Shown here piece after piece: positions 1 to 9,293 of a stretch of DNA of 64,000 nt. A program made the position numbers and the translations under genes. Each line of letters starts with the position of its first letter. The first letter of the stretch is position 1. This stretch comes from Halomonas caseinilytica (GTDB taxonomy: Bacteria > Pseudomonadota > Gammaproteobacteria > Pseudomonadales > Halomonadaceae), in assembly GCF_001662305.1 (NCBI RefSeq), contig NZ_BDEP01000028.1, forward strand, positions 1 to 64,000, given 5' to 3'. A model generated the notes under the pieces. It did no database searches and was not told the DNA's origin. It worked only from the letters and a program-made list of their open reading frames with translations.

Positions 1-734
1 TCGCCGATTCGGAGCTGTTCTACGGGCACCTCGCCCGCTGGCGTGTCGATCAGCGTGCCCTCGGCAAAGCAGATGACCTCTTCCTTGCTCTCGGCGGAGG
101 AATAGTCGACATAGAAGGTCTTGTTGCCATCCGTGACCGTCATCGTGCCGTCTGTGCCACCTTCATTGTTGTCGGTGATGGTGTAGCCTTCACCCTGCAC
201 GATGATGGTGTCACTGCCCGCTCCCCCGGAGGCGTGGATAGTGCTGCCGTCCGGTATGTCATCGGCGATGATCGTGATGGTGTCGTTGTCCTCTTCGCCA
301 TACAGGTAATCGATCTTGTCGACACCGGTATCGCCAGAGGCAATCAGCTGATCGTTGCCCGCGCCACCATGCACGGCATCCGTGCCATTGCCGCCCTTCA
401 GGGTGTCGCTGCCATCTCCACCCCGCATGGTATCATTGCCATCTCCTCCCTCCAGGATGTCATCGCCGGCATCACCATGCATGGTATCCGCGCCGGGGCC
501 ACCTGCCAGGGTGTCGTTGCCGATGCCACCGTGCAGGGTATCACCGCCGTTCCCCCCCTCCAGGATGTCATCGCCACCTTCCCCCCACAGGGTATCGCCA
601 CCATCGCCACCTCTCAGGGTGTCATTGCCGTCTCTCCCCTCCAGGGTATCATCGCCACCGAGTCCCTCGATGATGTCGTCCTCGGGAGTACCGATGATGT
701 GGTCGCTGTCGGGGGTACCGTTTATTACAGCCAT
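1..734 (-). CDS. RTX-repeat protein with Hint domain (partial, cut by left edge)
   Basis: The frame is open from an ATG at 734 to the window edge (244 codons) and has no stop, so the C-terminus is missing. Residues about 5-125 are tandem glycine/aspartate nonapeptides of the RTX (hemolysin-type calcium-binding) kind, such as GGDGNDTMR and GGIGNDTLA. A non-repeat stretch follows, and at about residue 222 a CFAEGTLIDTPAGEVPVEQL motif begins, which matches the start of a Hint_2 (hedgehog/intein) domain with its leading Cys. Known RTX proteins bind calcium after export by type I secretion, and Hint domains self-process. There is no signal peptide, which fits C-terminal T1SS export. An AAGGGA ribosome site precedes the ATG. 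Substrate and role are unknown. Confidence 0.85.
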   Translation of the reverse strand, partial: MAVINGTPDSDHIIGTPEDDIIEGLGGDDTLEGRDGNDTLRGGDGGDTLWGEGGDDILEGGNGGDTLHGGIGNDTLAGGPGADTMHGDAGDDILEGGDGNDTMRGGDGSDTLKGGNGTDAVHGGAGNDQLIASGDTGVDKIDYLYGEEDNDTITIIADDIPDGSTIHASGGAGSDTIIVQGEGYTITDNNEGGTDGTMTVTDGNKTFYVDYSSAESKEEVICFAEGTLIDTPAGEVPVEQLRIG

Positions 735-1342
735 TTCTTTATCCCTTCAGTGGATGTCAGTGATCTAGAAGAAGCCTTTTATTTTCAGCAACTTACAATA
801 ATAAAGCACTCTCGGAAGCATTACCGAGGAGGTTCTAAACTGTCAGCGAAGAGGGGAATAAGAATGAAGCGGCCGTCCACTAACCTCTTCTATTGGACGG
901 CCAGATGTTATGGAAGGCATTTTATAAACTTCGGACAGGCCGTCAACAAAGTTTACAATAATTAATAATTAACGAGGCAGTAAAACGAAACTATAAACTA
1001 TGACATCTAGGGGAAGCCACCAAGAAATTTAACAAAAGTTCATCATTTTTCAGCAACAACGGCTTTTTAAGATTGTCAAAAGCGAAGGCATTCATGTTTT
1101 AATTAACACTGAATTAGCTAATACTTATCAAGATTCAGAGTAACTTGAATGCCTCGGCAACAAAACTCCCGTCAACCAACCGGCAGGACCTTTCTCCAGT
1201 CCTCAAATTCCACCTGTCTGCTTCCTGCGGTCAGTAGTGCTTTCAAGTTCCTGAGGCATACCAGTTGAATGCCGTGTCATCAGCGTGACGCTGCTGTCGT
1301 CCTCGTCCAATAGCACCTCCACGGAAGGTGTCTGATGGTACG
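735..1342. other. AT-rich intergenic stretch, no gene seen
   Basis: About 600 bases between the RTX gene start and the catalase terminator. Much of it, from about 780 to 1200, is markedly more AT-rich than the flanks. It presumably contains the promoter of the minus-strand RTX gene. I see no convincing coding frame, RNA gene or long repeat. Confidence 0.5.
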
Positions 1343-1371
1343 GAAAGCCCGCCACCGTATCGGTGACGGGC
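1343..1371 (-). terminator. Rho-independent terminator of the catalase gene
   Basis: An 11-base stem with one mismatch (GCCCGCCACCG at 1347-1357 pairing with CGGTGACGGGC at 1361-1371) and a 3-base loop lies 12 bases past the catalase stop. Read on the minus strand, it is followed by a short TTT run. Confidence 0.65.
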
Positions 1372-1383
1372 CGATCCGATGGG

Positions 1384-2841
1384 TCAATTCGCGTTCTTGA
1401 AGGCATCGGCGATACGGTCACCGACTTCCTGATCGATGTTTCGCCAGTACTCGAAGGCACGCTCCAGCACAGGTTGACTCACGCCACCCGACAGGTGCCC
1501 CACCACATTGGAAACCAGCCGATCGCGCTGGGCATCGTCCATCACATGGCGAACGAGTGCATGTGCCTGCCCCCAATCGTCATCATCCTGGCGCAATGTA
1601 TAGGCCTCACGCACGAGCTCACCGCTGTTGCTCCAGGTAGCGGATTCCGGGAACGCCTCGCTGTCGGCTTGTGGCCCGCCCTTGGAATTGGGGGCATAGA
1701 CCGGATCGGAGACGTTCTGAACCCGCATTGCGCCATCCTTGCTGTAACTATGTACCGGCACCTTGGGCGCATTGACCGGAATCTGCTTGTAATTCACTCC
1801 CAGGCGGGCTCGATGGGCATCGGCATAGGCGAACACTCGCGCCAGCAACATCTTGTCGGGGCTGAACCCGGTCCCCGGCACCATGTTGCTCGGCTCGAAG
1901 GCGGCCTGCTCGATCTCGGTGTGATAATCGGTGGGATTGCGATCCAGCGTCAGCCGGCCAACTTCGATCAATGGATAGTCCTCATGCGGCCAGACTTTGG
2001 TCAGATCGAACGGATTGAACCGATACGTTTCGGCATCCTCGAACGGCATGATCTGCATGTAGAGCGTCCAACTGGGATAGTCGCCACGCTCGATCGCGTT
2101 GTACAGATCACGCTGATGGTAGTCGCCATCTTCTCCGGCAAGTCGGTCAGCTTCTTCCTGGGTGAGACATTCAATGCCTTGATCAGTCTTGAAGTGGTAC
2201 TTGACCCAGAAGCGTTCCCCCGCATCATTGACCCACATATAGGTATGACTGGAATAGCCATTCATGTGGCGCCAGCTCTTGGGGATGCCTCGATCGCCCA
2301 TCAACCAGGCCACCTGGTGAGCGGATTCCGGAGACAAGGTCCAGAAGTCCCACTGCATGTCATGATCGCGCAAGTTGGTATCTGCCCGACGCTTCTGTGA
2401 GCGTATGAAATGCTGGAACTTCATGGGATCACGCAGGAAGAATACCGGCGTGTTGTTCCCTACGATGTCGAAGTTGCCTTCCGAGGTATAGAACTTCAGT
2501 GCGAAACCTCGCGGATCGCGCCAGGTGTCCGGGCTGCCCCGCTCACCAGCCACGGTGGAAAAGCGAATCAAGGTTTCCGTTCTGGTGTTCGGCTGGAATA
2601 CGGCCGCCTTGGTATATTGGCTGACGTCGCAGGTGACCTCGAAGTGGCCGAAAGCGCCGCCCCCCTTGGCGTGCGGTTGACGCTCGGGGATCCGCTCACG
2701 GTTGAAGTTCGCCATCTGCTCGATGAGATAGTGATCATGGAGCACTATCGGACCATCTCGCCCCACGGTCAGCGAGTGCTCATCACTGGCGATGGGGTTC
2801 CCGGCATCATTCGTGGTGGGCTTGCGATTATCGTTCGTCAC
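1384..2841 (-). CDS. katA: Monofunctional heme catalase (clade 3, KatA type)
   Basis: Breaks hydrogen peroxide down to water and oxygen. The 485-residue length is typical of small-subunit clade 3 catalases. Visible landmarks are the distal-His segment [12 protein letters not shown] near residue 60, the catalase signature around [14 protein letters not shown], and the proximal heme-ligand segment [14 protein letters not shown] near residue 345. I chose the GTG at 2841 because AGGAGGA sits 5 bases upstream. An ATG at 2874 would add 11 poorly conserved residues and lacks such a site. The gene stands alone, with its own terminator downstream and a long upstream region. Confidence 0.93.
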   Translation of the reverse strand: MTNDNRKPTTNDAGNPIASDEHSLTVGRDGPIVLHDHYLIEQMANFNRERIPERQPHAKGGGAFGHFEVTCDVSQYTKAAVFQPNTRTETLIRFSTVAGERGSPDTWRDPRGFALKFYTSEGNFDIVGNNTPVFFLRDPMKFQHFIRSQKRRADTNLRDHDMQWDFWTLSPESAHQVAWLMGDRGIPKSWRHMNGYSSHTYMWVNDAGERFWVKYHFKTDQGIECLTQEEADRLAGEDGDYHQRDLYNAIERGDYPSWTLYMQIMPFEDAETYRFNPFDLTKVWPHEDYPLIEVGRLTLDRNPTDYHTEIEQAAFEPSNMVPGTGFSPDKMLLARVFAYADAHRARLGVNYKQIPVNAPKVPVHSYSKDGAMRVQNVSDPVYAPNSKGGPQADSEAFPESATWSNSGELVREAYTLRQDDDDWGQAHALVRHVMDDAQRDRLVSNVVGHLSGGVSQPVLERAFEYWRNIDQEVGDRIADAFKNAN

Positions 2842-3200
2842 GGTCGTTCCTCCTGATTGCTGCGGTTGCGACATCGGCTCTACGTCTCGACGCTTCGCAT
2901 ATCGGCCAGATACGCATGAGCGAGACGATATCGCTCTCGGCGACCCATCCCATGGGTCCATTAGCAGGCTATGGGCCTGAATAACAGGTTATAGAAATAA
3001 ACAGAAGTGTTGTCCAACCCGCTCATCGCGGGATGAGCGGGCCGGCAATGGCGATGCTGCGCGGACCAATCCGGCCCGACACCCAGGATTCGCCATCGAG
3101 ATTGCAGGGTTATTGCTTTCCCCCGATGCCCTTGCAGGCTACTCTGCGATAAGCCATACGGCTCGACGTGGTCCGATTACAGGAAATGCAGGGAACCGAC
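2842..3200. promoter_or_regulatory. Catalase upstream region with two inverted repeats
   Basis: This 360-base gap lies between katA (minus) and the small gene at 3201 (plus), so it should hold both promoters. Two symmetric elements are visible: CTAT-N3-CCTG-N5-CAGG-N2-ATAG at 2969-2994, and a perfect 10-base hairpin (CCCGCTCATC / GATGAGCGGG) at 3018-3041. The first could be a regulator site, but it does not match the four-part spacing of the OxyR consensus. The second has no T-tract and may be a transcription boundary. Confidence 0.4.
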
Positions 3201-3512
3201 ATGAAGCCATGGATGATTGGCACATTTTGTCTGGTGCTGGGGGCAGGCATGCATGCCAATGGACAAGGCATGGATCATGCGGGCCAGTGCGAGAGAGCGT
3301 CCGACGTCGCCGCACACATCATGCAGAACCGTCAAAAGGGAGGCGCCAAGGACAACCTGCTGGAACGCCTCGACCAGACGCCCGCCACTCGCCTCCTGAT
3401 AGAAAAGGCATTCGAGCAGCCTCGCTATCACACAAGCGTGATGCAGGATCGAGCCCGACAGGAATTCGCTCTTTCCCATTATCGGGACTGCCTCCAGAAT
3501 GCGGGGTCATGA
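3201..3512 (+). CDS. Small secreted protein, function unknown
   Basis: A 103-residue protein that I do not recognise. The first 20 or so residues (MKPWMIGTFCLVLGAG...) look like a Sec signal peptide, so the mature part should be periplasmic or exported. The mature part is mostly helical and charged, with two cysteines about 70 residues apart that could form a disulphide. I chose the ATG at 3201 rather than an upstream in-frame start at 3168 because it puts the signal peptide at the N-terminus and has AGGGA just upstream. Confidence 0.6.
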   Translation: MKPWMIGTFCLVLGAGMHANGQGMDHAGQCERASDVAAHIMQNRQKGGAKDNLLERLDQTPATRLLIEKAFEQPRYHTSVMQDRARQEFALSHYRDCLQNAGS

Positions 3513-3761
3513 GGCCAAAGGCTTGCCTCGATGAGGAGGATTGTCCGTCGGCATCCATGCTAGACTGACGCGCGACTCACCGACGTTATATCGTGATCCT
3601 GTGATTTTCGAGAAAGTTGCACAAGAGAGTTGCATGACAAGCGCAACCCCGCTCATCGGCCCTGAGCATCGTCACGCAACCATGCCAAAGGCCGTGCGCA
3701 CGGCTTTTCACCTTGCTCGGCGCATCCCTCCCGTCTGGAAGTGCGACAGGGTGGCCGCCCC

Positions 3762-4919
3762 ATGATCCTGGCGCGGCTGCGCGACCCCTACTTCACGCAT
3801 CGTCACCACCGCATGTTCCACGTCATGCGCGTTGGTCTGGCACTTTGCATCACCTATGGCGTCATCCAGTTCTTCACCATCCCGCACAGCGGTTGGGCAC
3901 TGGTCAGCACGGCGATGGTGATGGGCAACCTCCCCCATATTGGAGGCGTGCTCGACAAGGGGCGGCAGCGCCTGCTCGGCACCGTCCTGGGCGCCCTGTG
4001 GGGACTGCTGCTGATCCTGCTGCCCACCGCCCTGACCTGGCTGATCCCGATCGGCAGCCTGCTCGGTATTGTCATCGTCACCTGGATCACCTTCGGTAAA
4101 CGCTACGGTTACGGCGGGTTGATGTTCACCATCACCCTGCTGCTGGTGGTCGGGGGTGGCTCCCACGACCTCGCCGTCGCCCTGTGGCGCAGTTTCGACG
4201 TCCTGCTGGGCACCCTGATCGGCATTGTCGTGACCATTCTGGTACTGCCTCACAAGGCGACCGACAATCTGCGCTTCATGCTGGCCGACAACCTGGACCG
4301 CATGGCACGACTGTTTCATGCCCATACGTCAGCCACATCGGCACCGGATCTCGATACACGCGAGCTGCTCAAGCACTGCAGCGGGCTATTGACCAAGCAA
4401 CGCGGCCTGGTCGATGCCATTCATCGTGAACGTCGCCTGCGACGCGGCGAACTCGATGATCTCATTTCCCTGCAACGCCGCATGCTGTCCACCATCGAAC
4501 TGCTGCTGGAAACCCACTGGAACACTCGAGCCGGCCATGAACGCATCGAGGCCATGCATGGACTGCGCGATCAGCAGCATACCCTGGCGCGCAACCTCGG
4601 CACCCTGGCCTTCCAGGTCCGCACCGGCCAGCCGATCGATGTCGACATTGCTCCCTTCGACCTGCAGCGTCACGCCGCCCTTGCTGGCGATGCCTACGGA
4701 GAGGACGGTCGCAAGCTGTTCAGTCCCAGCGGCTATCTGTGGCTCAATCGCGAATTGGCCCGCTTGAGCGGCGAATTGATCACACGGCTCGGTGGCCTGG
4801 AACGTCTTCCCAGCCGCCGTCTACGCAAGCGCGCCCGGCGCCATGGCCTGGAGGCTCCGCATCGGGACAAGGCCCCTACGCCCCATCAAGGAGAGTCGGA
4901 TGACCGAGAGCCATCATGA
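3762..4919 (+). CDS. FUSC-family inner-membrane protein (aromatic-acid-exporter-like)
   Basis: A 385-residue protein with an N-terminal block of hydrophobic helices (residues about 15-165), including the stretch VTWITFGKRYGYGGLMF, followed by a long soluble helical domain. This is the architecture of the FUSC / YccS / AaeB group, whose characterised members export aromatic carboxylic acids or are putative inner-membrane transporters. The ATG at 3762 was chosen over a GTG at 3741 because it has a better-placed AGGG. The last 20 bases overlap nadB, which suggests co-transcription, though a functional link is not obvious. Confidence 0.75.
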   Translation: MILARLRDPYFTHRHHRMFHVMRVGLALCITYGVIQFFTIPHSGWALVSTAMVMGNLPHIGGVLDKGRQRLLGTVLGALWGLLLILLPTALTWLIPIGSLLGIVIVTWITFGKRYGYGGLMFTITLLLVVGGGSHDLAVALWRSFDVLLGTLIGIVVTILVLPHKATDNLRFMLADNLDRMARLFHAHTSATSAPDLDTRELLKHCSGLLTKQRGLVDAIHRERRLRRGELDDLISLQRRMLSTIELLLETHWNTRAGHERIEAMHGLRDQQHTLARNLGTLAFQVRTGQPIDVDIAPFDLQRHAALAGDAYGEDGRKLFSPSGYLWLNRELARLSGELITRLGGLERLPSRRLRKRARRHGLEAPHRDKAPTPHQGESDDREPS

Positions 4920-6504
4920 TGTGCTGATCATCGGCGGTGGCGCCGCCGGCCTGGCGCTGGCACTGGAGATCGCCGATCGACGCGCCGTGACCCTCTTGCA
5001 ACCCAGCCCGGACGCACGAGGCGCCAGCCGCTGGGCCCAGGGCGGCATCGCCGCGGTCCTGTCGCCCTGCGACGATGTCGAGGCCCATGTTGCCGACACG
5101 CTGGTGGCCGGAGACGGGCTGTGCGACGAAGCCGCCGTACGCTTCACCGTGGATCAGGGGCCAGCCGCCATCGAATGGCTACTGTCGCTGGGCGTCCCCT
5201 TCACTCCCGACCCAGACCCGAAGGCCGGCTATCCCTATCACCTTACCCGGGAAGGCGGCCACGGCGCGCGACGCATCATTCACGCCGACGACGCCACCGG
5301 TCGAGCGGTGATCGAGACTCTGGAACGCCATGTCGGCGCACACGCCAACATCACGGTGCGCCACGACCTGAGCGCCATCGAGCTGATGGCCGATACCGCC
5401 GGCCATTGCCGGGGCGCCCGCTGTCTCGACGCCACCGGCCAGTTGCATGCCCTGCTGGCCCGGGACACCGTGCTGGCGACCGGCGGCGCCAGCGGCCTCT
5501 ATCGGCATACCACCAGCCCTCACCCTGCCAGCGGCGAAGGCATGATGATGGCCGCCGAGCTCGGCGCAGAGTTGATGAACCTCGAATTCCAGCAGTTTCA
5601 CCCCACCTGCCTCTACGATCCGGAGGGGACACCCTTCCTGATCAGCGAAGCGGTACGCGGCGAAGGCGGTTACCTGCTCGGCGCCGACGGCGAACGCTTC
5701 ATGCCCACCATCGATCCCAGGGCCGAGCTTGCCCCGCGCGATATCGTGGCTCGAGCCATCGACACGGAAATGCAACGCAGCGGCCTGGCGCATGTCTGGC
5801 TGGATATCCGCCACCTCGGCGAGGAGGCGATTCGTCACCACTTCCCCACCATTCACGCCCACTGTGCCGCACGTGGCCTCGATCTCGCCCGCGAACCGAT
5901 CCCGGTAGTGCCGGCCGCTCACTATAGCTGTGGCGGTGTCGGCACCGATCTCGCAGGTGCCACCACGGTTCCCCATCTCTACGCCATCGGCGAGGTCGCC
6001 TGTACGGGCCTTCATGGCGCCAACCGCATGGCCAGCAACTCCTTGCTGGAGTGCCTGGCCTTCGCCCGCGGCTGCGCCCGTCGCCTTGCCGAGGGATCGA
6101 CCGCCAGCACGGCGCCGCTGGTCGAGCGCTCCTGGGGAACGCAGCGCCCCTCCCGCGAGCAGATCGGCGAACTGCGTGATGCCATGCGTGGCGTGATGAG
6201 TACCAGGGTCGCCATCGTGCGCAGCGACGCCGGCCTGGACGAAGCCGCCCACGCGCTGGCCGAGATCCACGAATGCCTCGCTCCCCATCTGGCCGAAGCG
6301 GCCCCGGATGCCGAGGCCGCCAGCCTCTGGCATGCCCTTCGCCTCGCACGGCTGACCGTGTCCAGCGCAAGGGCTCGTCGAGAATCACGCGGCTTGCATC
6401 ACAACCCTGACTGCCCGCTGCACGCCGATACGCCTCCGTCACCCTCGCGCATTCACCTGAGCGCATTGCACGTGCCTGCGGAAACACCTATCGGCAACGG
6501 ATAG
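4900..6504 (+). CDS. nadB: L-aspartate oxidase
   Basis: Oxidises L-aspartate to iminoaspartate, the first step of de novo NAD synthesis. The 534-residue protein opens with the FAD-binding motif VLIIGGGAAGLALALEIAD, followed by SRWAQGGIAAVL, the HPTCLYDPEGTPFLISEAVRGEG active-site region and GANRMASNSLLECL, all diagnostic of the NadB/SdhA flavoprotein family, with NadB-like spacing. The C-terminal helical domain is present. The start at 4900 has AAGGAG upstream and lies inside the end of the FUSC gene. ygfX and sdhE lie convergently downstream, a neighbourhood common in gammaproteobacteria. Confidence 0.95.
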   Translation: MTESHHDVLIIGGGAAGLALALEIADRRAVTLLQPSPDARGASRWAQGGIAAVLSPCDDVEAHVADTLVAGDGLCDEAAVRFTVDQGPAAIEWLLSLGVPFTPDPDPKAGYPYHLTREGGHGARRIIHADDATGRAVIETLERHVGAHANITVRHDLSAIELMADTAGHCRGARCLDATGQLHALLARDTVLATGGASGLYRHTTSPHPASGEGMMMAAELGAELMNLEFQQFHPTCLYDPEGTPFLISEAVRGEGGYLLGADGERFMPTIDPRAELAPRDIVARAIDTEMQRSGLAHVWLDIRHLGEEAIRHHFPTIHAHCAARGLDLAREPIPVVPAAHYSCGGVGTDLAGATTVPHLYAIGEVACTGLHGANRMASNSLLECLAFARGCARRLAEGSTASTAPLVERSWGTQRPSREQIGELRDAMRGVMSTRVAIVRSDAGLDEAAHALAEIHECLAPHLAEAAPDAEAASLWHALRLARLTVSSARARRESRGLHHNPDCPLHADTPPSPSRIHLSALHVPAETPIGNG

Positions 6505-6535
6505 TACAACACAACGACGGGCAATCGAGCGGCGA

Positions 6536-6934
6536 TCAACCAAGCGACAGCAAGGCTCGGCGCAACGCCCTCAAGCGGGCCGGGGGCGCACTGTCCGGCC
6601 ACAGCCAGAGGCGCCCCTGCTCACCACGCAGTCCGATCAGCCACGGGCCGAGATAGTCACAGCGAAGCTCGATATCACGCCAGTCATCCTGACGGCGGTC
6701 ACGCCAGCTCCAGGTTGGCGGCGTGCCATCCCGTGGCGAGAGACGAAGCTCGCCACGGGGAGTGGCTCGCACGATACAGGCCAGCATGCCGGCAACGGCC
6801 AGTCCTCCTGTCACAGCCAGCCAGGCTGGCGCCCACCAGCCCAAGGCCCCGACCACACCAGCCCCCAGGGCAGCATGCAGCCCCAACGAGAGTCTAGAGG
6901 CCGTGATAGGCACTGTTATCGGTGGACTCGGCAT
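6536..6934 (-). CDS. ygfX: YgfX (CptA)-like small membrane protein
   Basis: A 132-residue protein with two adjacent hydrophobic segments near the N-terminus (residues about 15-55) and a soluble C-terminal half rich in Trp and Arg, matching the YgfX/CptA family. In Escherichia coli YgfX is membrane-bound and is encoded with SdhE; it has been described as a toxin acting on cytoskeletal proteins, although its main role is debated. The gene overlaps the 3' end of sdhE by 41 bases, so the two are surely co-transcribed. The exact start is uncertain because no strong ribosome site is visible. Confidence 0.72.
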   Translation of the reverse strand: MPSPPITVPITASRLSLGLHAALGAGVVGALGWWAPAWLAVTGGLAVAGMLACIVRATPRGELRLSPRDGTPPTWSWRDRRQDDWRDIELRCDYLGPWLIGLRGEQGRLWLWPDSAPPARLRALRRALLSLG

Positions 6935-7220
6935 GCTCGACGATCATCTTCACGATGCGACGACGCTCGGGCTCCTCGGGCCAGTCGCGGCGCATCAGCC
7001 AGAAGAACAAGTCCTGGTCCTCCTCGCCGATCAGGGCGCGGTAGGCCGCTTGGTCCCGCTCATCGAGCTCGTCATAACGTTGTTCCAGAAAGGGAACCAG
7101 CAGCAGATCGAGTTCCCACATACCACGCCGGGAGTGCCAGTAGAGACGCTTGCGCTGAGCGCTTGCGGCGGACGCATCATCGTTCAAGGTCGGCCTCGTT
7201 GCATCGAGTGAGTGTTGCAT
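6894..7220 (-). CDS. sdhE: SdhE, FAD assembly factor for succinate dehydrogenase
   Basis: Small flavinylation factor that promotes covalent attachment of FAD to SdhA (also called YgfY/CptB). The family hallmark RRGM is visible in RLYWHSRRGMWELDLLL, followed by the acidic segment EEDQDLFFWLMRRDWPEEPE. The 108-residue form has an N-terminal extension of roughly 20 residues. A TTG about 11 codons downstream of the ATG at 7220, preceded by GAGG, would give a more typical length, so the start could be there. Confidence 0.9.
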   Translation of the reverse strand: MQHSLDATRPTLNDDASAASAQRKRLYWHSRRGMWELDLLLVPFLEQRYDELDERDQAAYRALIGEEDQDLFFWLMRRDWPEEPERRRIVKMIVEHAESTDNSAYHGL

Positions 7221-7447
7221 CAGTATACCCGAGGCTCAGCGACACGAGCAGTAGCGGAATGCCCCTCGCCAGGACGCTGCCAGGGTGCCATCCGGAACAC
7301 ACCCGCAGGGCGTCCCTCCCGCCTGGCCAAGGCCGATGCTTGTGGCTAAGGTTGTAGTGCGTTGTTTTATCGAGAATTGCACAGTATGCTGAAGCAAACA
7401 ATCCACTCGGCACAAGCCGACCCCGCCGGGCATCACGGAGAGAGCCG

Positions 7448-7744
7448 ATGACCAAGTCCGAATTGATCGAACAGATTGCCATGCGACAACCGGAGCTATC
7501 GGTCAAGGATGTGGAAACCGCCGTTCGCATGATACTCGACGATATCACCGATACCCTGGCCGATGGCGGCCGAGTGGAGATCCGTGGTTTCGGCAGCTTC
7601 TCGCTGCATTATCGGGAGCCTCGCATCGGGCGCAATCCCAAAACCGGCGATCCGGTCGCGCTGAACGGCAAGTTCGTGCCACACTTCAAGCCCGGCAAGG
7701 AGCTGCGCGAGCAGGTCGATGCCAGCCGCGCCCTGGGCTACTGA
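7448..7744 (+). CDS. ihfB: Integration host factor subunit beta
   Basis: DNA-bending nucleoid protein that pairs with IhfA. The 98-residue sequence begins [11 protein letters not shown] and contains the [14 protein letters not shown] beta-arm start and the [12 protein letters not shown] tip with the intercalating proline, followed by [10 protein letters not shown]. These separate IHF-beta from HU. A strong GGAGAGA lies just before the ATG. Downstream are lapA and lapB in the usual gammaproteobacterial order. rpsA, often the upstream neighbour, is not here: sdhE lies divergently instead. Confidence 0.95.
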   Translation: MTKSELIEQIAMRQPELSVKDVETAVRMILDDITDTLADGGRVEIRGFGSFSLHYREPRIGRNPKTGDPVALNGKFVPHFKPGKELREQVDASRALGY

Positions 7745-7799
7745 ACACCAGCCTCCGCCCGGCTGACCACTCTCAACCATATGACACGGGAACAAGCAC

Positions 7800-8105
7800 A
7801 TGCGTTGGCTCAAAGGCCTGATCATGGCCATCATCCTGCTGGCGGTGTTGCTGGTCGGCATCCTGTTTGCCGTCAATAACCAGCAGGCCCTGCCCCTCAA
7901 CCTGATCTGGGTCGAACTCCCCGAGGCCTCGCTATCCGTCTGGCTGCTGGCTTCGCTGGCCATCGGCGTGCTGCTCGGCATGCTGGCCATGAGTGGCGTC
8001 TACCTGCGCCTGCGCGCCCTTCTGACTCGCGCACAACGCCATAACCAGCAGCAACGCAAGGAACTCGACCGGCTGCGTATCCAGGAGATGAAGGAACTCC
8101 CCTGA
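7800..8105 (+). CDS. lapA: LapA, lipopolysaccharide-assembly membrane protein
   Basis: A 101-residue protein with two transmembrane helices (residues about 5-25 and 45-68) and a basic, Gln-rich helical tail, as in LapA/YciS (DUF1049). In E. coli LapA works with LapB to control LpxC turnover and lipopolysaccharide assembly at the inner membrane. The stop is one base before the lapB ATG, so the two are translationally linked. Confidence 0.88.
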   Translation: MRWLKGLIMAIILLAVLLVGILFAVNNQQALPLNLIWVELPEASLSVWLLASLAIGVLLGMLAMSGVYLRLRALLTRAQRHNQQQRKELDRLRIQEMKELP

Positions 8106-8106
8106 C

Positions 8107-9288
8107 ATGCCCGACGTTCTGCTGCTAGCCCTGTTGTTGGCAGCGGTCGCCATCGGATGGTGGCTGGGCCGCCGCGAACGCCGAGGCACCAGCGCGACGG
8201 GAACGTCGCCCACTCTGGCCCGGGATTACTTCGTGGGGCTCAACTACCTGCTCAACGATCAGCAGGATCGGGCCATCGAGACCTTCATCGGTGCCCTCGA
8301 GGTCAACAGCGACACCATCGAGACCCACATCGCCCTGGGCAACCTTTTCCGCAGTCGCGGCGAGGCCGACCGTGCCGTGAAGGTCCACCAGAATCTTCTC
8401 GCGCGGCCGACGCTCTCCGGCGACCAGGGCGACCGTGTCCAGCTGGAACTTTCCCGCGACTTCCTCCACCTGGGGCTGCTGGATCGCGCCGAGCGCCTGC
8501 TGCAAGGACTCGTCAAGGACGCCCAGAGCGATGGGCTACGCCGGTCGGCAAAGCGACTGCTGGTCGACCTGCTGGAGCGCGAGGGAGAATGGCAAGCCGC
8601 CCTCGACGTTGCCCTGCCCTCCCTGGTCCGGCAAGACGAGGACATTCGTCGCGCCGCTGCCCACTGGTTGTGCGAGCTGGCCGACCAGGAGCGCCATTCG
8701 GCAAGCCCCGTGCTGGCCCGTCGCCATCTCAAGCAGGCCCTGTCCACCGATGGACGTTGCGTGCGCGCCAACCTGCTGCTCGCCGACATGGCCCTGGATA
8801 CCGGCCAGTACCGCCAGGCCATCCGCCTGCTGAGCCGCATACCGGAGCAGGACAAGGCCTTCGTGCCCACCATGCTGGAACCCTTGAGTCATGCCTACCG
8901 GCTGCTGGACGACGAGACCGGCCTGATCCAGCATCTTGAATCACTGCTGGAGAAGACCCCTTACACCAGCGTGATCATCCTGCTGGCCGAAACTCTGCGC
9001 CGCCATCATGGCGATGCCAATGCCGCGCTCGAGTTGGTGGCCCGGCAGCTCAACCGCGAACCCAGCCTGGGTGCCGTCGACTACCTGATGCGACTCTACC
9101 GCCAGGACACCGCCACCCAGGATGAACGCATCGACCTCTTGCAGCATCACACCGGCACCCTGCTCAAGGCGCTTCCTCGCCATCGCTGTCGCCGCTGCGG
9201 TTTCAGCGGCGAGCAACTCCATTGGCAGTGCCCCCGGTGTCGTAGCTGGGGCACCACCAAGCCGATTACCGGCATCGAAGGGGAATAG
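8107..9288 (+). CDS. lapB: LapB (YciM), TPR regulator of lipopolysaccharide synthesis
   Basis: Membrane-anchored heat-shock-type TPR protein that, in E. coli, recruits FtsH to degrade LpxC. The 393 residues show an N-terminal transmembrane anchor (LLLALLLAAVAIGWWLGRR), a series of TPR helices from about residue 40 to 345, and a C-terminal rubredoxin-like zinc knuckle with two CxxC pairs (CRRCGFSG and CPRCRSW), essential in the E. coli protein. It sits directly behind lapA and ends 5 bases from the convergent pyrF stop. Confidence 0.93.
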   Translation: MPDVLLLALLLAAVAIGWWLGRRERRGTSATGTSPTLARDYFVGLNYLLNDQQDRAIETFIGALEVNSDTIETHIALGNLFRSRGEADRAVKVHQNLLARPTLSGDQGDRVQLELSRDFLHLGLLDRAERLLQGLVKDAQSDGLRRSAKRLLVDLLEREGEWQAALDVALPSLVRQDEDIRRAAAHWLCELADQERHSASPVLARRHLKQALSTDGRCVRANLLLADMALDTGQYRQAIRLLSRIPEQDKAFVPTMLEPLSHAYRLLDDETGLIQHLESLLEKTPYTSVIILLAETLRRHHGDANAALELVARQLNREPSLGAVDYLMRLYRQDTATQDERIDLLQHHTGTLLKALPRHRCRRCGFSGEQLHWQCPRCRSWGTTKPITGIEGE

Positions 9289-9293
9289 CGCCG

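Noticed and set aside
398..734. Short-period repeat pattern that looks like a minisatellite or CRISPR
   Set aside because: The period is 27 bases in phase with a minus-strand frame and encodes RTX nonapeptides; there are no conserved repeats separated by unique spacers.
2969..2994. OxyR operator in front of katA
   Set aside because: Only part of the four-motif ATAG-N7-CTAT pattern is present and the spacing is wrong, so I list it only as an inverted repeat.
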